Assembly (NCBI GenBank): GCA_947254895.1
Contig: CAMYEY010000008.1
Coordinates: forward strand, 1-28,107
Length of the DNA stretch: 28,107 nt
Origin: an uncultured Clostridia bacterium
GTDB taxonomy: Bacteria; Bacillota; Clostridia; Saccharofermentanales; DTU023
Direction of reading: 5' to 3'
Positions 15,671-24,007 of the stretch are shown one piece after another; position 1 is the stretch's first letter, and every line of letters starts with the position of its first letter. Made by a program: the position numbers and the translations under genes. The notes under the pieces are model-generated. The model did not search any database. It was not told where the DNA came from and saw only the letters and a program-made list of their open reading frames with translations.

Positions 15671-17143
15671 ATGACACATAAAATTAGGACCCGTTTTGCA
15701 CCGAGCCCAACCGGCTTTATGCACGTCGGTAATCTCAGGTCTGCCCTCTACGAATACCTGGTAGCTAAGTGCCAGGGGGGTGACTTTATTTTACGGATTG
15801 AAGATACAGACCAGGAAAGGCTGGTCGAAGGAGCGATCGAACACATTTACCAGACCCTGGCTCAAGTTCATCTCCAGCATGACGAAGGACCGGACATTGG
15901 TGGTCCCTTCGCCCCTTATGTCCAGAGCCAACGCTTAGACCACTACCTGCCCTATGCCCAACAATTAGTTAAAACAGGGCATGCCTACTATTGCTTTTGT
16001 TCTAAAGAAAGGCTGGCTAGCTTAGAAAGCCAGGCCGATGGACCGGAGGGGCACCAAGGCTACGACCGTCACTGTCGTGACTTAAGTCAGGCAGAGGTAG
16101 AAGCCAAACTAGCTGCAGGTGAACCTTATGTTATCCGGCAGAAGATGCCCCTCACAGGGACAACAAGCTTTCAGGATGACATTTTCGGTGAAATCACAGT
16201 TGAAAATAAAGAACTTGAAGACCAAATCTTAATCAAGTCAGATGGGTTTCCGACCTATAACTTTGCCAACGTTATTGACGACCATGAGATGGAAATCACC
16301 CACGTTGTCCGCGGATCAGAATACCTTTCCTCCACACCCAAATATAACCTACTTTACCAAGCATTCGGCTGGACCATCCCCCACTATGTCCACCTTCCCC
16401 TAATCTTAGGCCAGGACGGACAGAAACTCTCCAAGAGACATGGGGCTACAACTTTTGAAGCCTTAATTCAAGACGGTTATCTCAGTGAGGCTATTATCAA
16501 TTACATCGCCTTCCTCGGATGGGCCCCCAGTAAGGATGAAAGAGAAATCTTTAGCCTGGAAGAACTGGTTAAAGCCTTCTCTATCTCCGGCATAAGCAAG
16601 TCACCGGCGGTCTTTGATTATGCCAAACTGGCTTGGTATAATGAGCAATATATCAGACAAATGTCTGAGGCTGACTTTATCGCCTGGGTTAAACCCGACC
16701 TGGACGAATTTTTTGCCGGTCAAAATTATGATCCCCAACTCCTGGCCTCCATGTTGCAAAGCCGCTTGGTAAAAAAATCTGATATTCCCCAAATGTTAGA
16801 CTTTTTCAAAGAGCCGGCAGCTTTTGACCCTCAAATGTACTACCACAAACGGAGTAAACTCGTGCCTGAGCTGGCCGAAAAGGTTCTTCGCCATGTCTTA
16901 ACTAAAATAGAAACAAGCGATTTCAGTGAAGAAGGTCTGACAGTTGCCCTTAAGGACCTCTGTCAAGAACTTGACTTAAAAACCGGAGCCATCATGAATC
17001 CTATCCGGATCGGCCTATCCGGCAAACAAGTCACCCCGGGAGGTTCAATTGAACTCCTCCTCCTTTTAGGCAAGGCAGAGTCGGTCAAACGTCTAAGCCA
17101 AGTCGTTGACCTCTTAGCTCAATACCAGGCAGAAAACAAGTAA
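15671..17143 (+). CDS. gltX: Glutamyl-tRNA synthetase
   Basis: A 490-residue class I synthetase charging tRNA-Glu. It begins with TRFAPSPTGFMHVGNLRSAL, the HIGH motif appearing as HVGN (18-21), and has FILRIEDTDQERLV and the KMSKS-class motif KLSKRHG (residues 252-258). Length is normal (about 470-490). It starts at an ATG with AAAGGAGG four bases upstream. No T-box leader is visible in the 51-base gap. glnS follows after 44 bases. Because a GlnRS is also present, this enzyme may be specific for tRNA-Glu rather than non-discriminating; that is inference. Confidence 0.96.
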   Translation: MTHKIRTRFAPSPTGFMHVGNLRSALYEYLVAKCQGGDFILRIEDTDQERLVEGAIEHIYQTLAQVHLQHDEGPDIGGPFAPYVQSQRLDHYLPYAQQLVKTGHAYYCFCSKERLASLESQADGPEGHQGYDRHCRDLSQAEVEAKLAAGEPYVIRQKMPLTGTTSFQDDIFGEITVENKELEDQILIKSDGFPTYNFANVIDDHEMEITHVVRGSEYLSSTPKYNLLYQAFGWTIPHYVHLPLILGQDGQKLSKRHGATTFEALIQDGYLSEAIINYIAFLGWAPSKDEREIFSLEELVKAFSISGISKSPAVFDYAKLAWYNEQYIRQMSEADFIAWVKPDLDEFFAGQNYDPQLLASMLQSRLVKKSDIPQMLDFFKEPAAFDPQMYYHKRSKLVPELAEKVLRHVLTKIETSDFSEEGLTVALKDLCQELDLKTGAIMNPIRIGLSGKQVTPGGSIELLLLLGKAESVKRLSQVVDLLAQYQAENK

Positions 17144-17150
17144 AAATAAA

Positions 17151-17173
17151 TCTGCCGATCCGAGACCGGCAGA
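17151..17173 (+). other. Hairpin between gltX and glnS
   Basis: TCTGCCG (17151-17157) and CGGCAGA (17167-17173) form a 7-bp stem with a 9-base loop. No T-run follows and the glnS ribosome site comes directly after, so it is not a terminator. It may affect mRNA processing or glnS translation. Confidence 0.5.
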
Positions 17174-17187
17174 CCAGAGGTAAATAA

Positions 17188-18903
17188 ATGACTGATAAAA
17201 AAACAAGCATCTTAGAAAATCCCGGCTCAATGCCCGGTAACTTTATCCACGACTTCATTGACCAGGACCTGGCTAAAGGTGGCCAGTATGAAGGACGGAC
17301 GGTCCACACCAGGTTCCCTCCCGAACCCAATGGTTACCTCCATATCGGCCACGCTAAGGCTATCTACATTGACTTTGCCACCGCCGATAAATATGGTGGT
17401 ATCTGTAACCTCCGTATGGACGATACCAACCCTGTCCGTGAAGATGTGGAATATGTCAATGCTATAAAAGAAGATGTCCACTGGCTAGGTTATGACTGGG
17501 GCGACCGTTTCTTTTACGCCTCATCCTACTTTGAGCAAATGTACCAATTTGCCATTGAATTGATTGAAAAGGGCCTCGCCTATGTTTGCCAGCTTTCGGC
17601 TGACGAAATCAGGACAAGCCGTGGTAGTCTCACCGAGCCCGGCCAAAACAGCCCTTATCGGGACCGCCCCATCGCTGAGAGCCTGGACCTCTTTAAGAGG
17701 ATGCGGGCAGGCGAATTCAAAGATGGAGAGATGACCCTCCGGGCTAAAATTGACATGAATTCGGGCAATATAAACATGCGCGACCCGGTCATCTACCGGA
17801 TCGCCCATGAACACCACCACAGGACCGGTGATGACTGGTGCATCTACCCCATGTACGACTTTGCCCATCCCTTGGAGGATGCAATTGAAGGCATCACCCA
17901 TTCCCTTTGTTCATTGGAATTTGAAGACCACCGCCCCCTTTATAATTGGTTTGTCGAGAACTGCAGTGTCCCTTATAAACCTAGACAAATTGAGTTTGCC
18001 CGGCTCAACATCGAATACACTGTAATGAGCAAGCGCAAGCTGAGAACCCTAGTCGAAGAAGGAATCGTCGACGGTTGGGATGACCCCCGGATGCCTACCA
18101 TTTCAGGTCTCCGCCGGAGAGGTTATACCCCCCAGTCTATCCGTAACTTTTCAGAAAGAATTGGAATATCCAAGGTTGATTCTGTGGTTAGCCATGACTT
18201 TTTAGAATTCTGTATCCGAGAAGATCTCAATGAACATGCCCTAAGAGGTTCGGCCGTCCTCGACCCTATCAAGCTGATCGTAACCAACTATCCCCAAGGG
18301 CAGGAGGAAGAATTAGAGGTTGAGAATTTCCCCGGTAAACCAGACCTAGGTAGCCATAAGATGACCTTTTCCAGAGAAATCTGGATTGAGCGGAGTGACT
18401 ATGAGGTCGACCCTCCGAAAAAGTACCACCGTCTCTACCAAGGTAACGAAGTCCGCCTCAGAGGAGCCTATATCGTTAAATGTACCGGTCACCTGGAGGA
18501 TGAAGAAGGGAACATTACTGCTGTAACTTGCGAATATGACCCGGATAGTCGAGGTGGTAAAGCAGCCGACGGCCGCAAAATCAGAGGAACCATCCACTGG
18601 GTCAACTGCCAATCCGCCGTGGATACCGAAGTGCGCCTCTACGATAAACTCTTTACTGTTGCCGACCCTGACGGGTCAGACCAAGACTACCATGAGCTGA
18701 TCAATCCGGATTCTTTACACGTCATCCAAGAGGCCAAGTTAGAGCCATGGCTGGTCAGTCCTGAAAACAGGGATAAGACCTTCCAATTTATGCGACAGGG
18801 CTACTTTATCCAAGACTGTAAGGATTCCAGGCCGAACAAGGTTGTCTTTAACCGGACTGTCTCCTTGCGGGAAACCTATAAGCCTAATCAGGACCAGAAA
18901 TAA
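17188..18903 (+). CDS. glnS: Glutaminyl-tRNA synthetase
   Basis: A 571-residue class I synthetase that attaches glutamine directly to tRNA-Gln. It has RFPPEPNGYLHIGHAKAIY with HIGH at residues 52-55, LRMDDTNPVREDVEYV, CIYPMYDFAHPLEDAIEGIT and the KMSKS-class motif EYTVMSKRKL (VMSKR at 279-283), then GWDDPRMPTISGLRRRGYT. It ends VVFNRTVSLRETYK. The whole length matches the GlnRS family (E. coli 554 residues). Most Bacillota lack GlnRS and use Glu-tRNA amidation by GatCAB, so the gene is notable. It is the last gene of the plus-strand run before a strong terminator. Confidence 0.96.
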   Translation: MTDKKTSILENPGSMPGNFIHDFIDQDLAKGGQYEGRTVHTRFPPEPNGYLHIGHAKAIYIDFATADKYGGICNLRMDDTNPVREDVEYVNAIKEDVHWLGYDWGDRFFYASSYFEQMYQFAIELIEKGLAYVCQLSADEIRTSRGSLTEPGQNSPYRDRPIAESLDLFKRMRAGEFKDGEMTLRAKIDMNSGNINMRDPVIYRIAHEHHHRTGDDWCIYPMYDFAHPLEDAIEGITHSLCSLEFEDHRPLYNWFVENCSVPYKPRQIEFARLNIEYTVMSKRKLRTLVEEGIVDGWDDPRMPTISGLRRRGYTPQSIRNFSERIGISKVDSVVSHDFLEFCIREDLNEHALRGSAVLDPIKLIVTNYPQGQEEELEVENFPGKPDLGSHKMTFSREIWIERSDYEVDPPKKYHRLYQGNEVRLRGAYIVKCTGHLEDEEGNITAVTCEYDPDSRGGKAADGRKIRGTIHWVNCQSAVDTEVRLYDKLFTVADPDGSDQDYHELINPDSLHVIQEAKLEPWLVSPENRDKTFQFMRQGYFIQDCKDSRPNKVVFNRTVSLRETYKPNQDQK

Positions 18904-18924
18904 TTTTAATCACAACTAGAATCT

Positions 18925-18963
18925 AAAATAGCCTCAGGCCTAACCAGCCTGAGGCTATTTTTA
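18925..18963 (+). terminator. Bidirectional rho-independent terminator
   Basis: A 15-bp perfect stem, AAAATAGCCTCAGGC (18925-18939) and GCCTGAGGCTATTTT (18947-18961), with a 7-base loop and a T-run. It ends glnS on the plus strand. Its A/T flanks also allow it to end the converging ABC exporter operon on the minus strand, whose stop is at 18997. Confidence 0.93.
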
Positions 18964-18996
18964 TTCGTATTACTTATTTCGCTTTTAGTCTTTGGG

Positions 18997-20802
18997 CTAA
19001 GACCTTGCTTTGTCAAACTGGCTGTGATAGAGCTGGTTAAAGAGACCGTCTTGAGCCATTAGGCTTTTGAAATTTCCTTGCTCGACAATCTTTCCCTCTG
19101 CCATAACCAAGATAAGGTCCGCATCGAGAATTGTCGAAAGACGGTGAGCAATAACAAAGCTCGTCCGCCCCTGGAGCATCAAATCAAAGGCCTTTTGGAC
19201 CCTCAATTCCGTTACCGTATCGATATCCGATGTAGCTTCATCCAAAATTAACATGACGGGGTCTTGGAGCATAACTCTAGCAATGGTCAAAAGTTGTTGT
19301 TGTCCCTGAGACAAGCTGTTGTGTTTATCCAAAACCGTATCATAACCCTGACTGAGACGGCGGATAAAACCATCAGCTTCAATTTGTCGACAAACCTCCT
19401 CTACCCTTTTTCGGTCCAAGTTCTGGCCGCCAAAAGTTAGGTTTTCCAGGACTGTCCCTCGAAACAGCCAAACTTCTTGGAGAACCATACCAAAAGACCG
19501 TCTAAGGCTAGACCTGGTCACCTGGCTAATATCCTGGCCATCAATCAAGATTTGGCCCCCATCAAGCTCATAAAAGCGCATTAAGAGGTTGACCAGAGTA
19601 GTCTTGCCAGCCCCTGTCGGACCGACTATGGCCACCTTGGCCCTGGCCGGGACCTGGATATTGAGGTCTTTAATCAGCTCTTGTCCAGGCTCATAAGAAA
19701 AAGAAACATCCCTGAAATCGATCTGTCCTTGGCTAACCTTAAGGTCTGCGAGTCCTTCAGGGTCAATTTCTGTCGTCTCCTGGTCCATAAGTTCAAATAT
19801 TTTTGCCGCCGCAGCCAGGGCCGCTTGGAGTTGACTGACGATCTCTGTTATTTGATTGATCGGCTTAGAAAATTGATTCGTATAAAAGAGCAGGCTTCCT
19901 ACCTGGCCGAGGCTTAAGTCTCCCCGGATAGCCAGGAGGGTACCAAGGCCGCCGCAGAGGATAAAGGAAAGGGCATTGACGAGTCGGGTTGAGGGATTGG
20001 TTAGGGAGGAATAAAACTGGGCCTTTTGGCCATAGGTGTAGAGGAGCTGGTTTTGCTCTTGATAATTCGCCTCCACCGGGGCCGCCAGTTTAAGCGTCCT
20101 GGCCAGGTCCGGCCTGTCTATATACTCTTCAGCATAGCCATTTAGCTTAGCCCTCTGATCTGTTTCGAGGCTGTACATGTGGTAAGAATTTTTGCTAATC
20201 GTCCAGGATACCAGATAGATAAGAGGAGTCAGTCCCATGATCAAAAGTGCCACCCGCCAACTGATACTAAACATAAAGTAGATGGATCCAACCAAACTAA
20301 CCAGTCCGGAAAACATCTGAGGCAGGCCTGTTACCAGGCCGGAATTAACCAGATCCATATCTGTTGAGACCCGGGAAGTTAAGCTACCAAAAGGGGTTTT
20401 ATGGAAAAATTCCAGAGGGAGGAGGTTTATCCTCTCGTAAATATTCCGCCTCAAGCCGCCTACCAAATCAGCTGCCAAAAGGCTGCTGGTCCTGGTCATC
20501 AACCATTGGAGGAGGGCTGCCAGCAAATAAATAGCTAACAGTTTCAGGCTAAGGCCTAAGAGAGTCGCCTTGCTAAGCCCCTGTTTCAATAAAAGATCGA
20601 TAGCTTGGCCCATAAGTTTCGGTCCTGCCAGGAGCAAAAGATTACCGGAAAGGGCAAACACGATGATAGCTGCGAGGCGGACCGGATATGCCAGCATTAA
20701 TCTTAAAAGGCGGCTAAAGACAGCCCACCTTTTGTTTTGACTGCCTGTATTCTTTCCTCTAAGTTTTTGGCCATTGTTTTGCTTAGGCTGTCCCTTGGTC
20801 AT
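18997..20802 (-). CDS. ABC exporter half-transporter (ATPase with Walker B Glu)
   Basis: A 601-residue half-transporter of the multidrug/lipid exporter type: six membrane helices (about 30-320) then a nucleotide-binding domain (about 355-590). Walker A is GPTGAGKTT, the signature is the variant LSQGQQQLLTIAR, Walker B is LILDEATSDID with the catalytic Glu, and the switch His is in IAHRLST. Its start overlaps the preceding exporter gene by four bases (ATGA). The partner has a consensus signature but a degenerate Walker B and switch, so the two form a heterodimer with one active and one degenerate ATP site. The substrate cannot be told from sequence. The N-terminus (1-25) is rich in Lys/Gln/Asn. 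Confidence 0.93.
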   Translation of the reverse strand: MTKGQPKQNNGQKLRGKNTGSQNKRWAVFSRLLRLMLAYPVRLAAIIVFALSGNLLLLAGPKLMGQAIDLLLKQGLSKATLLGLSLKLLAIYLLAALLQWLMTRTSSLLAADLVGGLRRNIYERINLLPLEFFHKTPFGSLTSRVSTDMDLVNSGLVTGLPQMFSGLVSLVGSIYFMFSISWRVALLIMGLTPLIYLVSWTISKNSYHMYSLETDQRAKLNGYAEEYIDRPDLARTLKLAAPVEANYQEQNQLLYTYGQKAQFYSSLTNPSTRLVNALSFILCGGLGTLLAIRGDLSLGQVGSLLFYTNQFSKPINQITEIVSQLQAALAAAAKIFELMDQETTEIDPEGLADLKVSQGQIDFRDVSFSYEPGQELIKDLNIQVPARAKVAIVGPTGAGKTTLVNLLMRFYELDGGQILIDGQDISQVTRSSLRRSFGMVLQEVWLFRGTVLENLTFGGQNLDRKRVEEVCRQIEADGFIRRLSQGYDTVLDKHNSLSQGQQQLLTIARVMLQDPVMLILDEATSDIDTVTELRVQKAFDLMLQGRTSFVIAHRLSTILDADLILVMAEGKIVEQGNFKSLMAQDGLFNQLYHSQFDKARS

Positions 20803-22583
20803 GACTCTTCACCCCCAGATGCAGATCCTCGGTCTAGACCCAAGAGGTCTGTCTGTGACCTATAGATTTCTTGATAAAGAGGATTGTCAGCTAAGAGCTG
20901 GCTATGGCTTCCCAGACCTTTCTTTAAACCATCATCCAGCAAGAGAATCAGGTCAGCCCTCCGAGCTGTGGCAATTCGCTGACTTACCATAATCAAGCAA
21001 GTATCTTGGAGTTCAGGAGCTTCACCTAAGGCCTTATAGAGGTCTGCTGACGTCTTAGCATCCAAGGCTCCGGTACAATCGTCAAAAATCAAAATCTTTG
21101 GTTTACGGAGGATAGCCCTGGCTATAGCCAACCGCTGTTTTTGTCCGCCTGAAAAATTCTGACCGCCCCGATCAACTCTTTGATCCAGTCCTTCTGCATT
21201 ATTAGCAATAAAGCCTTGGGCTTGGGCTAGATCAAGAGCTCGCCAAATCTCCCGGTCCGTAACCCCATCCAGGCCAAGGCTCAGGCTTTGCCTGAGACTA
21301 CCGGAAAAAAGGAAGGCACTTTGGGGTACCAGGTGGACTAAGTCCAGGAGTTGATCTTCCGGATAACTTCTGATGTCCTGACCAAAGAGAAGAATTTGCC
21401 CTGCCCGTGGCTCATATCGCCCCTCGAACAAAAAAGAGAGGGTTGATTTACCGGAACCGGTGGGACCTATGATGCTGAGGGATTTGCCAATCGGCAAGCT
21501 GAAGGAAAGATCCTTAAAGAGGCAACTAGCACTGCCAGGGTAAGAAAAGTCTAAGGACTTGACTTCCAGGCTGTTGGTCGCACTCCTCAAACTAGCCGGA
21601 TCATGAGCCTTAACCTGCTTAGCCTCTTCCCTATCCTTACGGTCTGTAGCAGTCAATACCCGACTCACTCTTATACCGGCAGCGATAACATTGCTGTAGA
21701 GTAAAACCAGGTTGGAAATAACCAGGAGGGCAACAAGCAGCATGGCCAGGTAATTGATCAAGGCAATCAGCTCTCCTCCTGCTAAACGACCCAATCGTAT
21801 TTCAGAAAAACTTAACCAGAGGATAGCTAGGCCGATCAAATTAAGGACCAGTTGAGTCAAAGGGTTTAAGAGGGCAGAGTAACGACCAATCTTTTTCATC
21901 AAAAAGACTATTTTTTGATTAGCCTCATGGTACTGATTAGCCTTAGTCTGACTTTTAACCAAGGCCCTAATGACTTTGATACCTGACAGCAATTCCAGTA
22001 AGCGGCCGGTCAACCTGTCTGTCGCCTCTTGCGAAGCCTGGATCAAAGGCAGGAGGGTCTTAATGAGGATAAATAAAATAGCCGAAAAGATTAAAACCGC
22101 CAAGAAAAAAAGCCAAACGAAAGATGGGGCTAACCTGGCAACCATAAAGATCGCCCCTATGCAGATAAAGGGTGTCCTCGGCAACAAGCGAATCAACATG
22201 GCCAAACCTTGCTGGAGAATCTGAATATCCGTTGTGAGCCTAGTTTGGAGCGAAGCTGAACCAAATTCAGCCGCTGTCTCCGCCGGTAGATTTAAAATTT
22301 TCTGAAAAAGTGCATTTCTCAGCTCAGTACCGTAACTCTGGGAGGCAACCGAGGCCTGGTACTGGCAGATAAAAGCCGCCAGCATACCGCTGACGGCTAA
22401 AGTTAGACAAATTAAAATATATTTGAGAATAAGTCCTCGGTCAGCTGAAGCGATTCCCCGGTCCACCATGTGGGCTAAAAGCATAGGCACCGTCAGTTCT
22501 AATATAACCTCAAAAAACTTGAAGGACTGGCCTAAAATAATCCGCTTGCGATAAGGCCTCAGCTTCTTTAGGACCGCCCTCAT
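20799..22583 (-). CDS. ABC exporter half-transporter (degenerate ATP site)
   Basis: A 594-residue half-transporter with six membrane helices (about 15-310) and a nucleotide-binding domain (about 340-575). Walker A is GPTGSGKST and the signature is the consensus FSGGQKQRLAIARA. Walker B reads LIFDDCTGALD with Asp in place of the catalytic Glu. The switch position is Gln (MVSQRIATA) in place of His. These changes are typical of the subunit that contributes the non-hydrolysing site in heterodimeric exporters. It follows the thioredoxin-fold lipoprotein by 11 bases and overlaps its partner by four. Confidence 0.93.
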   Translation of the reverse strand: MRAVLKKLRPYRKRIILGQSFKFFEVILELTVPMLLAHMVDRGIASADRGLILKYILICLTLAVSGMLAAFICQYQASVASQSYGTELRNALFQKILNLPAETAAEFGSASLQTRLTTDIQILQQGLAMLIRLLPRTPFICIGAIFMVARLAPSFVWLFFLAVLIFSAILFILIKTLLPLIQASQEATDRLTGRLLELLSGIKVIRALVKSQTKANQYHEANQKIVFLMKKIGRYSALLNPLTQLVLNLIGLAILWLSFSEIRLGRLAGGELIALINYLAMLLVALLVISNLVLLYSNVIAAGIRVSRVLTATDRKDREEAKQVKAHDPASLRSATNSLEVKSLDFSYPGSASCLFKDLSFSLPIGKSLSIIGPTGSGKSTLSFLFEGRYEPRAGQILLFGQDIRSYPEDQLLDLVHLVPQSAFLFSGSLRQSLSLGLDGVTDREIWRALDLAQAQGFIANNAEGLDQRVDRGGQNFSGGQKQRLAIARAILRKPKILIFDDCTGALDAKTSADLYKALGEAPELQDTCLIMVSQRIATARRADLILLLDDGLKKGLGSHSQLLADNPLYQEIYRSQTDLLGLDRGSASGGEES

Positions 22584-22594
22584 GCTAGACCTTA

Positions 22595-23254
22595 TTATTG
22601 CTTATCGTTTAAAACACGTTCAATGTTATCAATTAAGCTAGGGCTGGCATAGGGATCAAAACCCGTTGCAACGTTATAGAGGATCAAAGACTTGCAAACA
22701 TAGAACGTTGGCACATACTCAAGCTGGTAGCTGTCAACATAGTCCTTGTGTCCCTCAATGTTAACCTTTACAACCAGTAAGTCATCCCGGTACTTATCAG
22801 CCAGAGCATTAAGGTAAGGGATTGATTTTCGGCTTGGTTCAGAATAATCAGCTACAAATTCTAAGAGAACCGGTTTTTTCTGCTCACCTAACCAATTACC
22901 AAGGCTGTAACGGATGGGAACAGCTTTAAGGCTACCCTCATGCTTAGTTATCAGGTAGGCCCCCTCATAGCTGGAATCTGATTCCAGTTTTCCGACTTCC
23001 GAAGCTGACTCAATGATGCTGTCAGCTAATTCACCATCAGTGACCTCATCAACATTGGTGATCGGAGTAAGTTTATCATCAATCGAAACTTGCTTACCAG
23101 CAGCCTGTTGCTGGTCTATGGAAGCGGTCGCTTCTGAGTTATTTGCCTCAGCCTGCTCTTTATTATCTTTTTTACATGCAACCAAACCCAAGCTCATAAT
23201 TAAGCACAGGATAATTAGGGCAAGACTTTTGATCAAGCTTTTTACTTTAAACAT
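22595..23254 (-). CDS. Thioredoxin-fold lipoprotein without redox cysteines
   Basis: A 219-residue predicted lipoprotein with signal and lipobox LVAC (lipid Cys27), a polar linker (28-95) and a thioredoxin-like domain (about 110-215). The core KPVLLEFVADYSEPSRKSIP then VVKVNIEGH and the cis-proline loop VPTFYV align with thioredoxin FWAxWCGPCK...VPTF. The CGPC redox motif is SEPS (138-141), so both cysteines are Ser, from different codons (TCT, AGC). It cannot do thiol exchange. I place the start at ATG 23254, where AGGAAG lies nine bases upstream and a proper signal peptide begins. A longer start at 23293 lacks a ribosome site. It leads the exporter operon and may be an extracellular partner of it. 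Confidence 0.82.
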   Translation of the reverse strand: MFKVKSLIKSLALIILCLIMSLGLVACKKDNKEQAEANNSEATASIDQQQAAGKQVSIDDKLTPITNVDEVTDGELADSIIESASEVGKLESDSSYEGAYLITKHEGSLKAVPIRYSLGNWLGEQKKPVLLEFVADYSEPSRKSIPYLNALADKYRDDLLVVKVNIEGHKDYVDSYQLEYVPTFYVCKSLILYNVATGFDPYASPSLIDNIERVLNDKQ

Positions 23255-23309
23255 AATATGTAACTTCCTATCTGTAATATCTGCATTTAGCATATCTTTG
23301 CAAACAAAT

Positions 23310-23339
23310 ACTATAGCTTATTTTAACTGAAAGTAGCAA
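23310..23339 (-). promoter_or_regulatory. Probable promoter of the lipoprotein-exporter operon
   Basis: On the minus strand, TTGCTA (23339-23334), 18 bases, TATAGT (23315-23310), about 55 bases upstream of the chosen start. It lies just after the rpmB terminator, so the operon seems independently transcribed. Confidence 0.55.
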
Positions 23340-23358
23340 GAATGGCTAATTTTGCCAA

Positions 23359-23391
23359 CAAAAAAGCCCGATACTGAATAAGTATCGAGCT
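23359..23391 (-). terminator. Terminator of rpmB
   Basis: On the minus strand, an 11-bp stem with one G-U pair (AGCTCGATACT / AGTATCGGGCT), a 5-base loop and a following run of six T. It lies 22 bases after the rpmB stop. Confidence 0.92.
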
Positions 23392-23412
23392 CAAAATAAG
23401 TACTTACTTTAA

Positions 23413-23610
23413 TTAAGCACGTTCAACTTTGTCAGAACGGAGACAACGGGTACAAACATTCATCTTTTGGGGACTGCCATTGACTACAACACTGACGCGT
23501 TTGACATTGGCGTGCTGTTGTCTGAGTGCCCGACGAGAAATCTGAGAACGTGTAATTCTGATTTTTCTGCCATAGTTTATATCTTTTTGACAAATCTCAC
23601 ATCTAGCCAT
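23413..23610 (-). CDS. rpmB: 50S ribosomal protein L28
   Basis: A 65-residue L28. It begins MARCEICQKDINYGRKIRI and ends NVCTRCLRSDKVERA. The two CxxC pairs (C4/C7 and C53/C56 region) make this the zinc-binding (C+) form; many Bacillota also carry or only have a Cys-free form. The start is ATG 23610 because GGAGG is at 23622-23618. A longer reading from 23658 adds 16 residues with no ribosome site. It is alone in its unit, between the tRNA terminator and its own terminator. Confidence 0.95.
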   Translation of the reverse strand: MARCEICQKDINYGRKIRITRSQISRRALRQQHANVKRVSVVVNGSPQKMNVCTRCLRSDKVERA

Positions 23611-23686
23611 TATTCTACCTCCATTCAACAAGGTTTTACTGCTTATATTTTGGGGCAAGGCTCTAAATCAGCCTAGCTCTTGATTT

Positions 23687-23724
23687 AAATAAAATAGCCT
23701 GTTAACCGCTTGCGAACAGGCTAT
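23687..23724 (-). terminator. Terminator of the tRNA operon
   Basis: On the minus strand, ATAGCCTGTT (23724-23715) pairs with AACAGGCTAT (23703-23694) around an 11-base loop, followed by TTTATTT. It begins directly after the tRNA-Glu CCA end. Confidence 0.9.
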
Positions 23725-23725
23725 C

Positions 23726-23800
23726 TGGTGACCCGTAGGGGAATCGAACCCCTGACTCCGCCGTGAAAGGGCGGTGTCTTAACCTCTTGACCAACGGGCC
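23726..23800 (-). tRNA. tRNA-Glu (anticodon UUC)
   Basis: A 75-base tRNA with encoded CCA. The acceptor is GGCCCGT/ACGGGTC with one G-U pair. The anticodon arm is CCGCC-CTTTCAC-GGCGG (anticodon TTC) and the T arm is AGGGG-TTCGATT-CCCCT. It lies four bases after tRNA-Met in the same transcript. Confidence 0.97.
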
Positions 23801-23804
23801 GTCT

Positions 23805-23881
23805 TGGTAGCGGCGGTGGGATTTGAACCTACGACCGTCCGGGTATGAACCGAGTGCTCTAGCCAGCTGAGCTACGCCGCC
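23805..23881 (-). tRNA. tRNA-Met, elongator (anticodon CAU)
   Basis: A 77-base tRNA with encoded CCA. The acceptor is GGCGGCG/CGCCGCT, the D arm GCTC...GAGC and the anticodon loop TTCATAC (CAT). G1 paired (wobble) to U72 marks it as elongator rather than initiator; tRNA-Ile with a modified CAU is a less likely alternative. Two A-C mismatches are visible, at 27-43 of the anticodon stem and 51-63 of the T stem (GTAGG/CCCAC). Confidence 0.93.
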
Positions 23882-23912
23882 GTGCCTAGCATCTTTTTTC
23901 AAGTGCCTAATG

Positions 23913-23941
23913 ATCATATCAATGAAAAGACAAGATGTCAA
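23913..23941 (-). promoter_or_regulatory. Strong promoter of the tRNA operon
   Basis: On the minus strand, a consensus TTGACA (23941-23936), 17 bases, and TATGAT (23918-23913) preceded by TGA (extended -10). It is a near-ideal sigma-A promoter about 32 bases upstream of tRNA-Met. Confidence 0.92.
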
Positions 23942-24007
23942 ACTATTTTTTCTAATCCATGAGCTATTCTTCTACTAGGCCCAGATGAATATTATCTTTG
24001 CTCAATT

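Noticed and set aside
18997..22583. Degenerate ATP site in the ABC exporter pair as a novelty
   Set aside because: Asp for Glu in Walker B and Gln for the switch His in one subunit, with a variant signature in the other, is the normal state of heterodimeric exporters.
23702..23941. 79-codon frame over the tRNA region (GGVAQLARALGSYPDGRRFK)
   Set aside because: It is a translation of tRNA-Met and tRNA-Glu, a well-known kind of false protein.
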